The position numbers were made by a program, and so were the translations under genes. Of a DNA stretch of 9,926 nt, positions 1-6,875 are shown piece after piece (within the stretch, counting starts at the first letter, position 1; every line of letters begins with the position of its first letter). A model generated the notes under the pieces. That model was not told where the DNA came from and ran no database searches. It was given only the letters and a program-made list of their open reading frames with translations. Origin of the DNA: an uncultured Rothia sp. (GTDB lineage: Bacteria > Actinomycetota > Actinomycetes > Actinomycetales > Micrococcaceae); NCBI RefSeq assembly GCF_937976295.1, contig NZ_CALJRY010000074.1, positions 1 through 9,926 of the forward strand. Direction: 5' to 3'.

Positions 1-12
1 TGCGTAGGCGCG

Positions 13-141
13 GAGGAAATATGCGGCGCCCCGCCTCTGCTTAGTTAGGGGAGGAACGAGGACGGTCACCGACTCCTCTAGTGCTCAGCCTGAGGAAATA
101 TGCGGCGCCCCGCCCCTCCCAACCTGAGAGGAACGAGGACG
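13..141. repeat. Two tandem copies of an ~78-bp intergenic repeat
   Basis: A 23-bp block occurs identically at 13-35 and 92-114 (it begins GAGGAAATATGCGG and continues GCGCCCCGCC). A 14-bp block GAGGAACGAGGACG recurs at 51-64 and 128-141. Block order is the same in both copies, with a period of 77-79 bp, and the intervening sequence has diverged. In each copy a GAGG lies four bases before an ATG (21-23 and 100-102), so the plus strand resembles a ribosome binding site plus start. Copy 1 closes after seven codons (TAG 42-44); copy 2 runs 32 codons to TAG 196-198. The array may begin before the window. I do not recognise the element. It lies just downstream of the minus-strand S4 gene, so it may alternatively be a 3' RNA structure of that transcript. 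Confidence 0.8.
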
Positions 142-194
142 TACGCCGTCCCTCACAGATTCCGCCCCTCAAGCTTTCACGTCAAGAGGCTGGG

Positions 195-410
195 TTAGTC
201 TTCGTGCGCAACCTTCACGGTCACGCCGTTGAAGGTCACGGTATCGCCGGGGTGCAGCTGCTTGCCGCGTGCTTCCTCAATGTCGCCGTTGACCTTTACC
301 AGGCCGTGCTGAATGACCTCGCGTGCCTGCGCGCCGTCCTCTACGAGGTTGGCGAGCTTGAGGAACTGGCCGAGGCGGATCATGTCGTCGCGAATAAAAA
401 TTTCTTCCAT
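195..410 (-). CDS. Small S4-domain RNA-binding protein (YbcJ-like, COG2501)
   Basis: A 71-residue protein made almost entirely of one S4 RNA-binding fold. The pattern LGQFLKLANLVEDGAQAR, then IQHGLVKVNG, then a GD-VTFNGVTVKV ending, closely follows E. coli YbcJ, which is about 70 residues and is a stand-alone S4 domain. The basic and glycine residues of the GAQAR...GLVKVNG segment (about residues 26-42) form the family's expected RNA-contact surface. The family is thought to bind ribosomal or other structured RNA, and no enzymatic domain is present. It is transcribed divergently from glyS, with about 230 bp between the start codons. AGGA lies only three bases before the ATG, and a TAAACT -10-like hexamer ends seven bases before it, so the mRNA may be nearly leaderless. 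The family call is firm; the exact RNA target cannot be seen. Confidence 0.85.
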   Translation of the reverse strand: MEEIFIRDDMIRLGQFLKLANLVEDGAQAREVIQHGLVKVNGDIEEARGKQLHPGDTVTFNGVTVKVAHED

Positions 411-417
411 GCTTCCT

Positions 418-423
418 AGTTTA
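418..423 (-). promoter_or_regulatory. Possible -10 box of the S4 gene
   Basis: Read on the minus strand, TAAACT ends seven bases before the ATG at 410-408. Transcription would then begin at or next to the start codon. No -35 match is seen. AGGA in the intervening bases could also act as a short-spaced ribosome binding site, so leadered and leaderless starts are both possible. Confidence 0.35.
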
Positions 424-640
424 TCCCGCCGGGTGCGTCCCGGATTCCCGAAAATGGGGGAGCGGTGGGCCGGGTAGGCGTACCCAGGGACGGGGTGGTG
501 ATGGTACCCTAGTGTCTTGCATCAAAAAGTGTGCATACCGCGCCGATGAGCGCGAATACGGGCGCCCCGTTCTGGGTTGCGTCCCTTATCAACCCGAACT
601 CACGCACGTCACAGCCGGTGGCGGGGCAGAAGGAGTAACT

Positions 641-2020
641 ATGGCTGAAAAGTCCACCCTCGATAACGTTATTGCGCTCGCGAAGCGCCGCGGCTTTGTT
701 TTCCAGGCCGGTGAAATTTACGGCGGTTCCCGCTCCGCATGGGACTACGGCCCCCTCGGTGCAGAGCTGAAGGAAAACATCCGTCAGCAGTGGTGGCAGC
801 GTTTCGTCCGCTCCCGTGCGGACATGGTTGGCCTGGATTCTTCCGTTATTCTGCCTCGTGCGGTGTGGGAGGCGTCCGGTCACGTGGCGACCTTCACCGA
901 CCCGCTGGTTGAGTGCCTCTCGTGCCACAAGCGTCTGCGTCAGGATCACCTGCTGGAGAACTTTGAGGCGAAGAAGGGCCGCGCGGCTGAGGGTATGGAA
1001 GAGATCGCTTGCCCGAACTGTGGTACCCGTGGTGAGTGGACTGAGCCGCAGAACTTCTCCGGTCTGATGAAGACCTACCTGGGCCCGGTCGATAATGAGG
1101 AAGGCCTGCACTTCCTGCGCCCGGAGACCGCTCAGGGTATTTTCGTGAACTTTAACAATGTGGTGACTGCTTCTCGTAAGCGCCCGCCGTTCGGTATTGG
1201 CCAGATTGGTAAGTCGTTCCGTAACGAGATCACTCCCGGTAACTTCATTTTCCGTACTCGTGAGTTCGAGCAGATGGAAATCGAGTACTTCGTGCACCCG
1301 GATGACGCTGATAAGTACTTCAACGAGTGGGTTGAGGACTGCTGGAACTGGTTCGTTGACCTGGGCATTAACCCGGATAACATGCGCCGCTTCGACGTTC
1401 CTAAGGAGGAGCGTGCGCACTACTCGGCTGGCACCATTGACGTTGAGTACCGCTTCGGCTTCCAGGGTTCGGAGTGGGGCGAGCTGATGGGCGTTGCGAA
1501 CCGTACCGACTACGACCTGGGCGTGCACAACGAGCACTCCAACGCCAAGCTCGAGTACTTCGACCAGGCCACCGGCGAGCGCTACGTGCCGTACGTGATT
1601 GAGCCGTCCTTCGGTCTGACCCGTTCGATGATGGCGTTCCTTGTTGACGCATATGTCGAGGATGAGGCACCCAACACTAAGGGTGGCGTGGATAAGCGCG
1701 TCGTGCTGAAGCTCGACCCGCGCCTGGCACCGGTCAAGGCTGCTGTCCTGCCGCTGTCGAAGAAGGCTGAACTGTCTGAGCCGGCAACCAAGCTGGCGAA
1801 TGAGCTGCGCGGCCTGTGGAACGTGGACTACGACGAGGCGGGCGCTATTGGCCGCCGTTACCGCCGCCAGGATGAGATCGGTACCCCGTTCTGCATCACC
1901 GTGGACTTTGACACTCTCGAGGATCAGGCTGTGACCATCCGCGAGCGCGATACCATGAACCAGGAGCGTGTGGCTCTGGATCAGGTGAAGTCCTACCTGG
2001 CTGCACGTCTGGCAGGCTAA
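641..2020 (+). CDS. glyS: Glycyl-tRNA synthetase (single-chain alpha2 type)
   Basis: Charges tRNA-Gly with glycine using ATP in the cytoplasm. The 459-residue length fits the actinobacterial alpha2 enzyme, not the two-subunit GlyQ/GlyS form. The N-terminal segment GFVFQAGEIYGGSRSAWDYG (residues 18-37) is the family signature. CLSC (C92, C95) and CPNC (C124, C127) form two CX2C pairs, likely a zinc site. Class II motif 2 starts at FRNEITPGNFIFRTREFEQ (from residue 193), and motif 3 is EPSFGLTR (321-328). An anticodon-binding domain fills roughly residues 350-455. I chose ATG 641 because AGAAGGAG (628-635) precedes it at five bases and known homologues begin near MAEKSTLDNVIALAKRRGF. The frame stays open upstream to GTG 512, but that stretch (RADEREYG...) does not look like GlyRS. 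TACCCT at 505-510 is a weak -10 candidate, which would give a leader of about 120 nt. Confidence 0.97.
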   Translation: MAEKSTLDNVIALAKRRGFVFQAGEIYGGSRSAWDYGPLGAELKENIRQQWWQRFVRSRADMVGLDSSVILPRAVWEASGHVATFTDPLVECLSCHKRLRQDHLLENFEAKKGRAAEGMEEIACPNCGTRGEWTEPQNFSGLMKTYLGPVDNEEGLHFLRPETAQGIFVNFNNVVTASRKRPPFGIGQIGKSFRNEITPGNFIFRTREFEQMEIEYFVHPDDADKYFNEWVEDCWNWFVDLGINPDNMRRFDVPKEERAHYSAGTIDVEYRFGFQGSEWGELMGVANRTDYDLGVHNEHSNAKLEYFDQATGERYVPYVIEPSFGLTRSMMAFLVDAYVEDEAPNTKGGVDKRVVLKLDPRLAPVKAAVLPLSKKAELSEPATKLANELRGLWNVDYDEAGAIGRRYRRQDEIGTPFCITVDFDTLEDQAVTIRERDTMNQERVALDQVKSYLAARLAG

Positions 2021-2038
2021 AAATATTCATAACATGGT

Positions 2039-2077
2039 CGGCGGGTAGCTTCTTAGAGCGAAAGAGGCTACCCGCCG
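2039..2077 (+). terminator. Terminator hairpin after glyS
   Basis: The left arm 2039-2054 pairs with 2062-2077: 16 pairs with one G-U, the outer 11 being perfect (CGGCGGGTAGC with its complement), and a 7-nt loop. The downstream run is only weakly T-rich (TCGTGTATTT), as is common in high-GC actinobacteria. It lies 18 bases after the stop codon. Confidence 0.8.
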
Positions 2078-2106
2078 TCGTGTATTTGGGCTACCCTGGT
2101 TAGACT

Positions 2107-2129
2107 GATTGGCACGATTGGCACGATTG
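2107..2129 (+). repeat. 9-bp direct repeats in the leader of the GNAT gene
   Basis: GATTGGCAC occurs back to back at 2107-2115 and 2116-2124, followed by a third partial unit, GATTG, at 2125-2129. The array lies between possible -10 hexamers (TACCCT 2093-2098 or TAGACT 2101-2106) and the ribosome binding site, so it would fall in the 5' UTR. Confidence 0.85.
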
Positions 2130-2156
2130 ACGTGAGCGAAGGAAAGGTGCACGGAC

Positions 2157-3134
2157 ATGGCTGAACGTCTCGGCGAAAAATTTGAGATTCGCCCTTGGCA
2201 GGAGGGTGATGACCTTGCCCTGCTTGAGATTTGGAACTCTGCCCGCAATGAGGTTGAGGAGCGCCAGCGTGGCCTTTTCGGCCCGGATACGGATGCGCCG
2301 TTTAGCCGTACTCTGGTGGTGACTGCTTCGGGTGTGCCGGTGGCTGCGGGTACTGTGGTTGCTTCGCTGTTGCATCCGACGCGCCTGTGGTCCTACATTG
2401 AGGTGGCTGCTGACCACCGCCGTCAGGGTATTGGTACCGCCCTGCTGGATGCGTTGCGTGAGATTGCAGCGGCGCACGGTCAGACCACTGCTCTGCGCGT
2501 GAAGCTGTCGCCGTTTAGTGACGGTGAGGAGTTCGCGCAGGCTGCTGGTATGAAGCTGATTCAGCGTTCCCGTATGGTGCGTGTGGAGCCGGGTGCGATT
2601 CCTCCGGTGTCTTTGCGTGAGGACGCTGACGGTAACGAGACTCAGGCGATTGAGGATTTGGCGACCGGTTCGGTTGAGCTGACCGCCGCGCTGTGGGAGT
2701 TCTACCGCCGCTCCCACGAGTGGGATGTTCCCGCCGAGGTGGGCCTGGGTACGGTGAACCGCTACTTCCTTTCGGATGAGGTACGTGCTTTTGGTGCCGT
2801 GGTGCTTCGCGACCATATTCGTGAGGCTGCCGCCGAGGGTAAGAAGGGCCCGATTGTGGCGTTTGCGGTGAGCTACCACCCCTTCGAGACTGACCCGGAG
2901 GCGGCGCTGGTGAATGAGAACACCGCCACCGAGCTGCTGCTGGGCTACGACTTCGATAATGAGGGCGCCGTGGAGGCGATTATGCAGGTGCTGTCCCTGC
3001 TGAGCGCTAAGTACCCGGTGCTGGTTGAGGTTGATGACGCCATGGAGGCGCTGGTTCAGGTGACCGACGTGCTGCTGCGTGCCGGTAGCGCTTCTGTGGA
3101 GGGCGACCCGACCTATATTTACGTGACCGAGTAG
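2157..3134 (+). CDS. Tandem GNAT-family N-acetyltransferase
   Basis: A 325-residue cytoplasmic protein. The first half is a standard GNAT fold: beta strand LWSYIEVAADH followed by the acetyl-CoA pyrophosphate loop RRQGIG (residues 88-93) and helix TALLDALREIAAAHG. This predicts transfer of an acetyl (or other acyl) group from CoA to an amine. The length is about twice a single GNAT domain. The second half (about 155-325) keeps a GNAT-like alternation, including GPIVAFAVSYHPFE, but has no second R/Q-x-x-G-x-G loop. One active and one degenerate domain is therefore likely, an arrangement also known from mycothiol synthase, although nothing here shows that substrate. The start ATG has AAGGAAAGG (2139-2147) nine bases upstream. 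Strong terminators lie on both sides, so it is probably monocistronic. The substrate is unknown. Confidence 0.85.
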   Translation: MAERLGEKFEIRPWQEGDDLALLEIWNSARNEVEERQRGLFGPDTDAPFSRTLVVTASGVPVAAGTVVASLLHPTRLWSYIEVAADHRRQGIGTALLDALREIAAAHGQTTALRVKLSPFSDGEEFAQAAGMKLIQRSRMVRVEPGAIPPVSLREDADGNETQAIEDLATGSVELTAALWEFYRRSHEWDVPAEVGLGTVNRYFLSDEVRAFGAVVLRDHIREAAAEGKKGPIVAFAVSYHPFETDPEAALVNENTATELLLGYDFDNEGAVEAIMQVLSLLSAKYPVLVEVDDAMEALVQVTDVLLRAGSASVEGDPTYIYVTE

Positions 3135-3163
3135 GTCCGCGAGTAGATTCCCGAGTAGATTCA
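3128..3163 (+). repeat. Three 12-bp tandem repeats spanning the GNAT stop codon
   Basis: CGAGTAG starts at 3128, 3140 and 3152, a strict 12-bp period; copies 2 and 3 share CGAGTAGATTC. The first copy contains the stop codon TAG (3132-3134). Because 12 is a multiple of three, the later copies place two further TAG codons in the same frame (3144-3146 and 3156-3158). Confidence 0.85.
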
Positions 3164-3195
3164 CGGCATCGAGCCTGCTGGCTGACGCTTGCCAA

Positions 3196-3230
3196 AAGGG
3201 GCGGGGGAGCGGAGTGCTTCCCCGCCCCTT
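3196..3230 (+). terminator. Terminator hairpin after the GNAT gene
   Basis: 3196-3210 (AAGGGGCGGGGGAGC) pairs with 3216-3230 over 15 positions with one G-T, closing a 5-nt loop GGAGT. The stem starts with A-T pairs and the right arm ends in TT, but there is no long T run. It separates the GNAT gene from dusB. Confidence 0.85.
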
Positions 3231-3322
3231 GTGCGTACCTGCGCCTCCTCATGGCTGCTGAGCTTGCACTGCGCTCCTGTACCCCTTCAGCTGAGTCCGG
3301 TTCCCGATTTGCCCCCGTATGC

Positions 3323-3328
3323 CACAAT
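3323..3328 (+). promoter_or_regulatory. Putative -10 box of a leaderless dusB transcript
   Basis: CACAAT ends six bases before GTG 3335, the distance expected when transcription begins on the start codon itself. There is no convincing -35 hexamer. No Shine-Dalgarno at a usable distance precedes the GTG; the only purine run, AGGG, abuts it. Confidence 0.4.
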
Positions 3329-3334
3329 ATAGGG

Positions 3335-4501
3335 GTGAATTCTGAAGCACCCCGTCTTACCCTTCCGCCCCTGAAACTGGGCAAACTGACCGTTGATACT
3401 CCCGTGGTTCTCGCCCCGATGGCCGGCGTGACCAATAAGGCGTTCCGTCGCCTCTGCAGCGAATATGGCGGCGGCCTGTACGTGACCGAGATGGTGACTG
3501 CGCGCGCCCTGGTGGAGCGTAAGCCCGAGTCCATGCGCATCATTGAGCATGACCCGGACGAGAAGATCCGCTCCATCCAGATTTACGGTGTGGACGCGGT
3601 CAACGTCGGTAAGGCTGTGCGCATGGTCGTTGAAGAGGACCGTGCCGACCACATTGACTTGAACTTTGGCTGCCCGGCTCCTAAGGTGACTCGCCGCGGT
3701 GGCGGTGCCGCCCTGCCCTGGAAGACTGACCTGTTCACTGCGATCGTGCAGACCGCGGTGAAGGAGGCGTCCCGCAACGATATTCCGCTGACCATTAAGA
3801 TGCGTAAGGGCATCGACGATGACCACATTACGTTCTTGGAATCCGCCAAGATTGCGCGTGATGCCGGTGTTGCGGCGATTGCCCTGCACGGTCGTACCGC
3901 GGCGCAGCATTATTCGGGTAAGGCTGACTGGGATTCGATTGCGCAGCTGCGTGAGCTGATTCCGGATGTGCCGATTCTGGGTAATGGCGACATTTTCTCC
4001 GCTGAGGATGCGGTGCGCATGGTTGAGCAGACCGGCGTGGATGGCGTGGTGATTGGTCGCGGCTGCCAGGGCCGCCCGTGGCTGTTTGGTGACCTGCAGA
4101 ATGCGTTTGAGGGTTCGTCGGAGCGTATCCGCCCGACCCTGACTGAGGTGTCGGACATGATTTACCGCCACGCAGAACTGCTGGTGGAAACCTTCGGTGA
4201 TGAGACCCGCGGCCTGCGTGAGATTCGTAAGCACGTGGCGTGGTACTTTAAGGGCTACCCGGTTGGCGGCGAGCTGCGCGCGAAGATGGCTCAGGTGCCC
4301 GACCTGGCGACGTTCCGTGAGCTGATTGCGCAGCTGGACCACTCGATTGGTTACCCGGGTGCCGCTGTGGAGGGTTCGCGCGGTCGCGCCGGCAGCCCCA
4401 AGCAGCCGCACCTGCCCGATGGCTGGCTGGATTCGCGCATCCTCGGGGACGCTGAGCGTCTGGGCCTGGCGGAGGCTGAGCTGGATATTTCCGGCGGCTA
4501 A
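3335..4501 (+). CDS. dusB: tRNA dihydrouridine synthase DusB
   Basis: An FMN-dependent enzyme that reduces specific uridines in the tRNA D loop to dihydrouridine, using NAD(P)H; cytoplasmic. It has 388 residues from the GTG start. Visible signatures are the FMN-binding barrel start VVLAPMAGVTNKAFRRLC (from about residue 24), NFGCPAPKVTRRGGG with catalytic C113, TIKMRKG (phosphate/FMN contact lysine), ALHGRT, GNGDIFS and VVIGRGCQGRPW. An alpha-helical RNA-binding tail follows, ending in the LPDGWLDSR region typical of actinobacterial members. I prefer GTG 3335 because family members begin directly at the PRLTLPPLKLG segment. The in-frame ATG 3251 lies 20 bases after a terminator, has no ribosome binding site and would add an unconserved 28 residues. 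It shares an RNA theme with neighbouring glyS and the S4 gene, but terminators on both sides argue against a common operon. Confidence 0.93.
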   Translation: MNSEAPRLTLPPLKLGKLTVDTPVVLAPMAGVTNKAFRRLCSEYGGGLYVTEMVTARALVERKPESMRIIEHDPDEKIRSIQIYGVDAVNVGKAVRMVVEEDRADHIDLNFGCPAPKVTRRGGGAALPWKTDLFTAIVQTAVKEASRNDIPLTIKMRKGIDDDHITFLESAKIARDAGVAAIALHGRTAAQHYSGKADWDSIAQLRELIPDVPILGNGDIFSAEDAVRMVEQTGVDGVVIGRGCQGRPWLFGDLQNAFEGSSERIRPTLTEVSDMIYRHAELLVETFGDETRGLREIRKHVAWYFKGYPVGGELRAKMAQVPDLATFRELIAQLDHSIGYPGAAVEGSRGRAGSPKQPHLPDGWLDSRILGDAERLGLAEAELDISGG

Positions 4502-4514
4502 ACCCCTGTACGTG

Positions 4515-4557
4515 TGTGCCGCGGCGTGCTGTTTGCGCGTCGCGGCGCATCCTTTTT
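4515..4557 (+). terminator. Intrinsic terminator after dusB
   Basis: 4515-4526 (TGTGCCGCGGCG) pairs with 4538-4549 over 12 positions, two of them G-U, around an 11-nt loop. A TTTTT run at 4553-4557 follows. It lies 14 bases after the dusB stop codon. Confidence 0.8.
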
Positions 4558-4625
4558 ATGAGCCTGTTCGCGCGCTAGTTCCCGCTCCTGCCACGCCTGC
4601 AGGGGATACCTGTTGACCCCCACCG

Positions 4626-4631
4626 TAGAAT
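4626..4631 (+). promoter_or_regulatory. -10 box of a probably leaderless dnaG transcript
   Basis: TAGAAT ends seven bases before ATG 4639, so the start codon would be at or within a base of the 5' end of the mRNA. The intervening TGAGTTT has no ribosome binding site, nor do the preceding C-rich bases. TTGACC at 4613-4618 resembles a -35 box but is only seven bases from the hexamer, too close to pair with it. Confidence 0.55.
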
Positions 4632-4638
4632 TGAGTTT

Positions 4639-6747
4639 ATGGCTGGATTCATCCGCAAAGAAGACATTGACGAAGTACGCGCCCGTACCGATATCCGAGA
4701 GGTCATTGAAGGCTACGTGAGCCTCAAGAGCTCTGGTATGGGCCGCTTTGTGGGGCTGTGCCCGTTCCACGACGAGCGCTCGCCCTCATTTAGCGTGAGC
4801 GCACAGGTGGGTTTCTACCACTGCTTCGGCTGCGGTGAATCCGGTGATGTTTATGACTTTGTCATGGCGATGGAACACACAGGCTTCGCTGAGACAGTGG
4901 AACGCATGGCTGCGCGCATCGGCTACACCCTGCGCTATGAGGGCGGCAAGCCCGGCGACCGCTACGAGGCGGGTATGCGCCGCCGCCTGCTCGATGCGCA
5001 CAAGATTGCCGCCGAGTTCTTCGAACGTAACCTCTACTCGCCGGACGCACAGGATGCGCAGCGCTTCCTTGGTGCCCGCGGTTTCGACCCCGCCGCAACC
5101 CGCAAGTTCGGTGTCGGCTACGCCCCGCGCGGCTGGGATCACCTGCTCAAGCACCTTCGCTCCCAGGGCTTCACCGATGAGGAGCTGAAGGCAACAGGCA
5201 TGTTCTCGGAGGGCAACCGCGGCCTGTACGACCGCTTCCGCGGCCGCATTATGTGGCCCATCCGCACCATTGCCGGTGAGACCATCGGCTTCGGTGCCCG
5301 CCGCCTCTTCGACGACGACCAGGGCCCCAAATACCTGAACACCCCCGAGACGCAGCTGTACAAAAAATCGCAGGTGCTCTACGGCATCGACCTGGCAAAA
5401 CGCGATATGGCGAAGAATAAACAGGTCGTCATCGTGGAAGGCTACACGGACGTCATGGCGGCACACCTCGCCGGTATCACCACCGCCGTTGCCACCTGCG
5501 GCACCGCGTTCGGTCCCGGCCACATCAAGATGGTGCGCCGCATGATTACTGATGATGGCTCCGGCGGCGAAATCATCTTCACCTTCGACGGCGACGCCGC
5601 AGGACAGAAAGCCGCCATGGCAGCCTTCCAGGAGGACCAGCGCTTCGTCGCGCAGACCTTCGTGGCGGTTGCCGAGAACGGCATGGACCCCTGCGACCTG
5701 CGCCTGCACAAGGGGGATGCCGCCGTGCGCTCGCTGATTGCTTCGCGCCGCCCACTCTTCGAGTTTGCGATTGATTCGACCCTCGCCAAGTACGATTTGG
5801 CGACCCTTGAAGGCCGTGTGCTGGCGATGCGCGCCATCGCCCCGATTATTGCCGGCATCAAGGACCGCGACCTGCGCCCCGCGTACATGCGTAAGGTATC
5901 CGGTCAGCTCGGTCTGGAGCTCGACGAGATTCAGCGTGCCGTGGCGTACGCGCAGAACCACCCGAAGCTTTCGCGCTCCCAGCAGGCGGAGGCTGCCGCC
6001 GCCGCGCCGCGTTACGAGCGTCTGAACGAGGGAGCGCAGGGTGCGTTGGGCGCGCCGGGTTACGCGGGCGCGCCGGGTTATGCGGGAGCACAGGGGACAG
6101 CTCATGCTGATGCGCCCTACGACCCCGCCTACGATGCACCGCCCCCGGAAGACTACGCCGCACCCAGCGCCTACGCCGGGCAGAACGCTGCCGCACACCC
6201 GCCGAGCAGTATTCAGCCCGCCGCACCCCAGTCGGACGCGACCGCCCCCGCCGTCGAGGAATTCCTCACCCCCGACCCGCGCGACCCGGTTGCCCGCCTC
6301 GAAAAGGCGGCGCTCGAGATTGCCCTGCAGCACCCCGAGCTCATCAGCGTGGAACAGTGGCGTAACCTTGCCACCGTGCAGTTCCGCTACCGCACCCACC
6401 GCGAGGTAGCCGCCGGCATTATTCATGCGGCAACCGTCATGGCGCCCACCCCCGGCATCGAATGGATCAACTGCGTGCGCTCCGGCGCTGTGGAGGGTGT
6501 ACACCCCGCCATCGCGGAGCTCGCCGTCTCACCGCTACCGGTCAGCAGCGCCGAGCGCCTGCCCAACTTCGTCACCGGCGCACTCAACGCCCTATTCGAA
6601 CAGCAGATCGCCCGCCAAAAATCTGACCTGATGATGCGCCTGGAACAGCTCAGCGCCAACCCCGACGACGAAGAGTTCGAAGCGGTACAGCGTCAGCTCC
6701 TCGAACTGGAAATGCGCCGCCGCCAGCTCACCGCCCAGCGCGGCTAA
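4639..6747 (+). CDS. dnaG: DNA primase DnaG
   Basis: Synthesises RNA primers for DNA replication while bound to the replicative helicase DnaB. It has 702 residues. The CHC2-type zinc domain is at the N terminus with C41, H44, C62 and C65 (CPFHDERSPSF...YHCFGCGESGD). The catalytic N-lobe follows at about 125-250. The Toprim domain has VVIVEGYTDVM (E267) and FTFDGDAAG (D317, D319), the expected metal-binding acids. A long Ala/Pro/Gly/Tyr-rich segment, about 450-540, is probably disordered and carries a hexapeptide repeat. The helical C terminus (about 545-702, PVARLEKAALEIALQHPELI onward) is the likely DnaB-binding domain. E. coli DnaG has 581 residues, so the extra length is mostly the linker. 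All catalytic residues are present, so it should be active. The start lacks a ribosome binding site and fits a leaderless mRNA; no other start is plausible because the zinc domain begins at once. Confidence 0.97.
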   Translation: MAGFIRKEDIDEVRARTDIREVIEGYVSLKSSGMGRFVGLCPFHDERSPSFSVSAQVGFYHCFGCGESGDVYDFVMAMEHTGFAETVERMAARIGYTLRYEGGKPGDRYEAGMRRRLLDAHKIAAEFFERNLYSPDAQDAQRFLGARGFDPAATRKFGVGYAPRGWDHLLKHLRSQGFTDEELKATGMFSEGNRGLYDRFRGRIMWPIRTIAGETIGFGARRLFDDDQGPKYLNTPETQLYKKSQVLYGIDLAKRDMAKNKQVVIVEGYTDVMAAHLAGITTAVATCGTAFGPGHIKMVRRMITDDGSGGEIIFTFDGDAAGQKAAMAAFQEDQRFVAQTFVAVAENGMDPCDLRLHKGDAAVRSLIASRRPLFEFAIDSTLAKYDLATLEGRVLAMRAIAPIIAGIKDRDLRPAYMRKVSGQLGLELDEIQRAVAYAQNHPKLSRSQQAEAAAAAPRYERLNEGAQGALGAPGYAGAPGYAGAQGTAHADAPYDPAYDAPPPEDYAAPSAYAGQNAAAHPPSSIQPAAPQSDATAPAVEEFLTPDPRDPVARLEKAALEIALQHPELISVEQWRNLATVQFRYRTHREVAAGIIHAATVMAPTPGIEWINCVRSGAVEGVHPAIAELAVSPLPVSSAERLPNFVTGALNALFEQQIARQKSDLMMRLEQLSANPDDEEFEAVQRQLLELEMRRRQLTAQRG
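6049..6084 (+). repeat. 18-bp tandem repeat coding GAPGYA in the DnaG linker
   Basis: GGCGCGCCGGGTTACGCG (6049-6066) is repeated at 6067-6084 with one C-to-T difference. It encodes GAPGYA twice (residues 471-482); a diverged third unit, GAQGTA, follows. It keeps frame, so copy number could change without breaking DnaG. Confidence 0.9.
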
Positions 6748-6762
6748 GCACGGTTCCCCTGC

Positions 6763-6815
6763 TGTGCCTCGGTAACCTGTCGAATGTCCTGCACTCTGCA
6801 GGTTACCGGGGCACA
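6763..6815 (+). terminator. Long hairpin after dnaG, probable terminator without a T run
   Basis: 6763-6779 pairs with 6799-6815 over 17 positions with one T-G (GGTAACCTG against CAGGTTACC in the core), closing a 19-nt loop. An alternative small hairpin, CCTGCA (6788-6793) with TGCAGG (6797-6802), uses part of the right arm, so the two cannot form together. The sequence after the stem (CTGGGGAGTG) is not T-rich. It may end transcription by a U-independent route or protect the dnaG 3' end. Confidence 0.55.
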
Positions 6816-6875
6816 CTGGGGAGTGCCGGGGAGGAGCACAGGAGGCAGCGCCGGTCAGCAGGAGCCCGCACCACC

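Noticed and set aside
1..198. CRISPR array start
   Set aside because: The repeats are two blocks at an approximately 78-bp period with partly similar intervals, not a 25-40 bp repeat with unique spacers, and no cas gene is present.
81..419. 112-codon plus-strand frame over the S4 gene
   Set aside because: It reads the S4 gene backwards; the minus-strand protein matches a known family from end to end.
491..511. T-box-like sequence (GGGTGGTGATGGTACC) before glyS
   Set aside because: It departs from the AGGGTGGNACCGCG core, no specifier stem was found, and it lies over the possible -10 region rather than before a terminator or start.
512..640. GTG-started N-terminal extension of glyS by 43 codons
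   Set aside because: The segment does not resemble GlyRS, and a strong ribosome binding site precedes ATG 641.
4786..6504. Long minus-strand open frame (572 codons) opposite dnaG
   Set aside because: Antisense shadow caused by GC-biased codons; the protein has no recognisable motif, and the plus strand is a complete DnaG. The same applies to the long antisense frames opposite glyS, GNAT and dusB.
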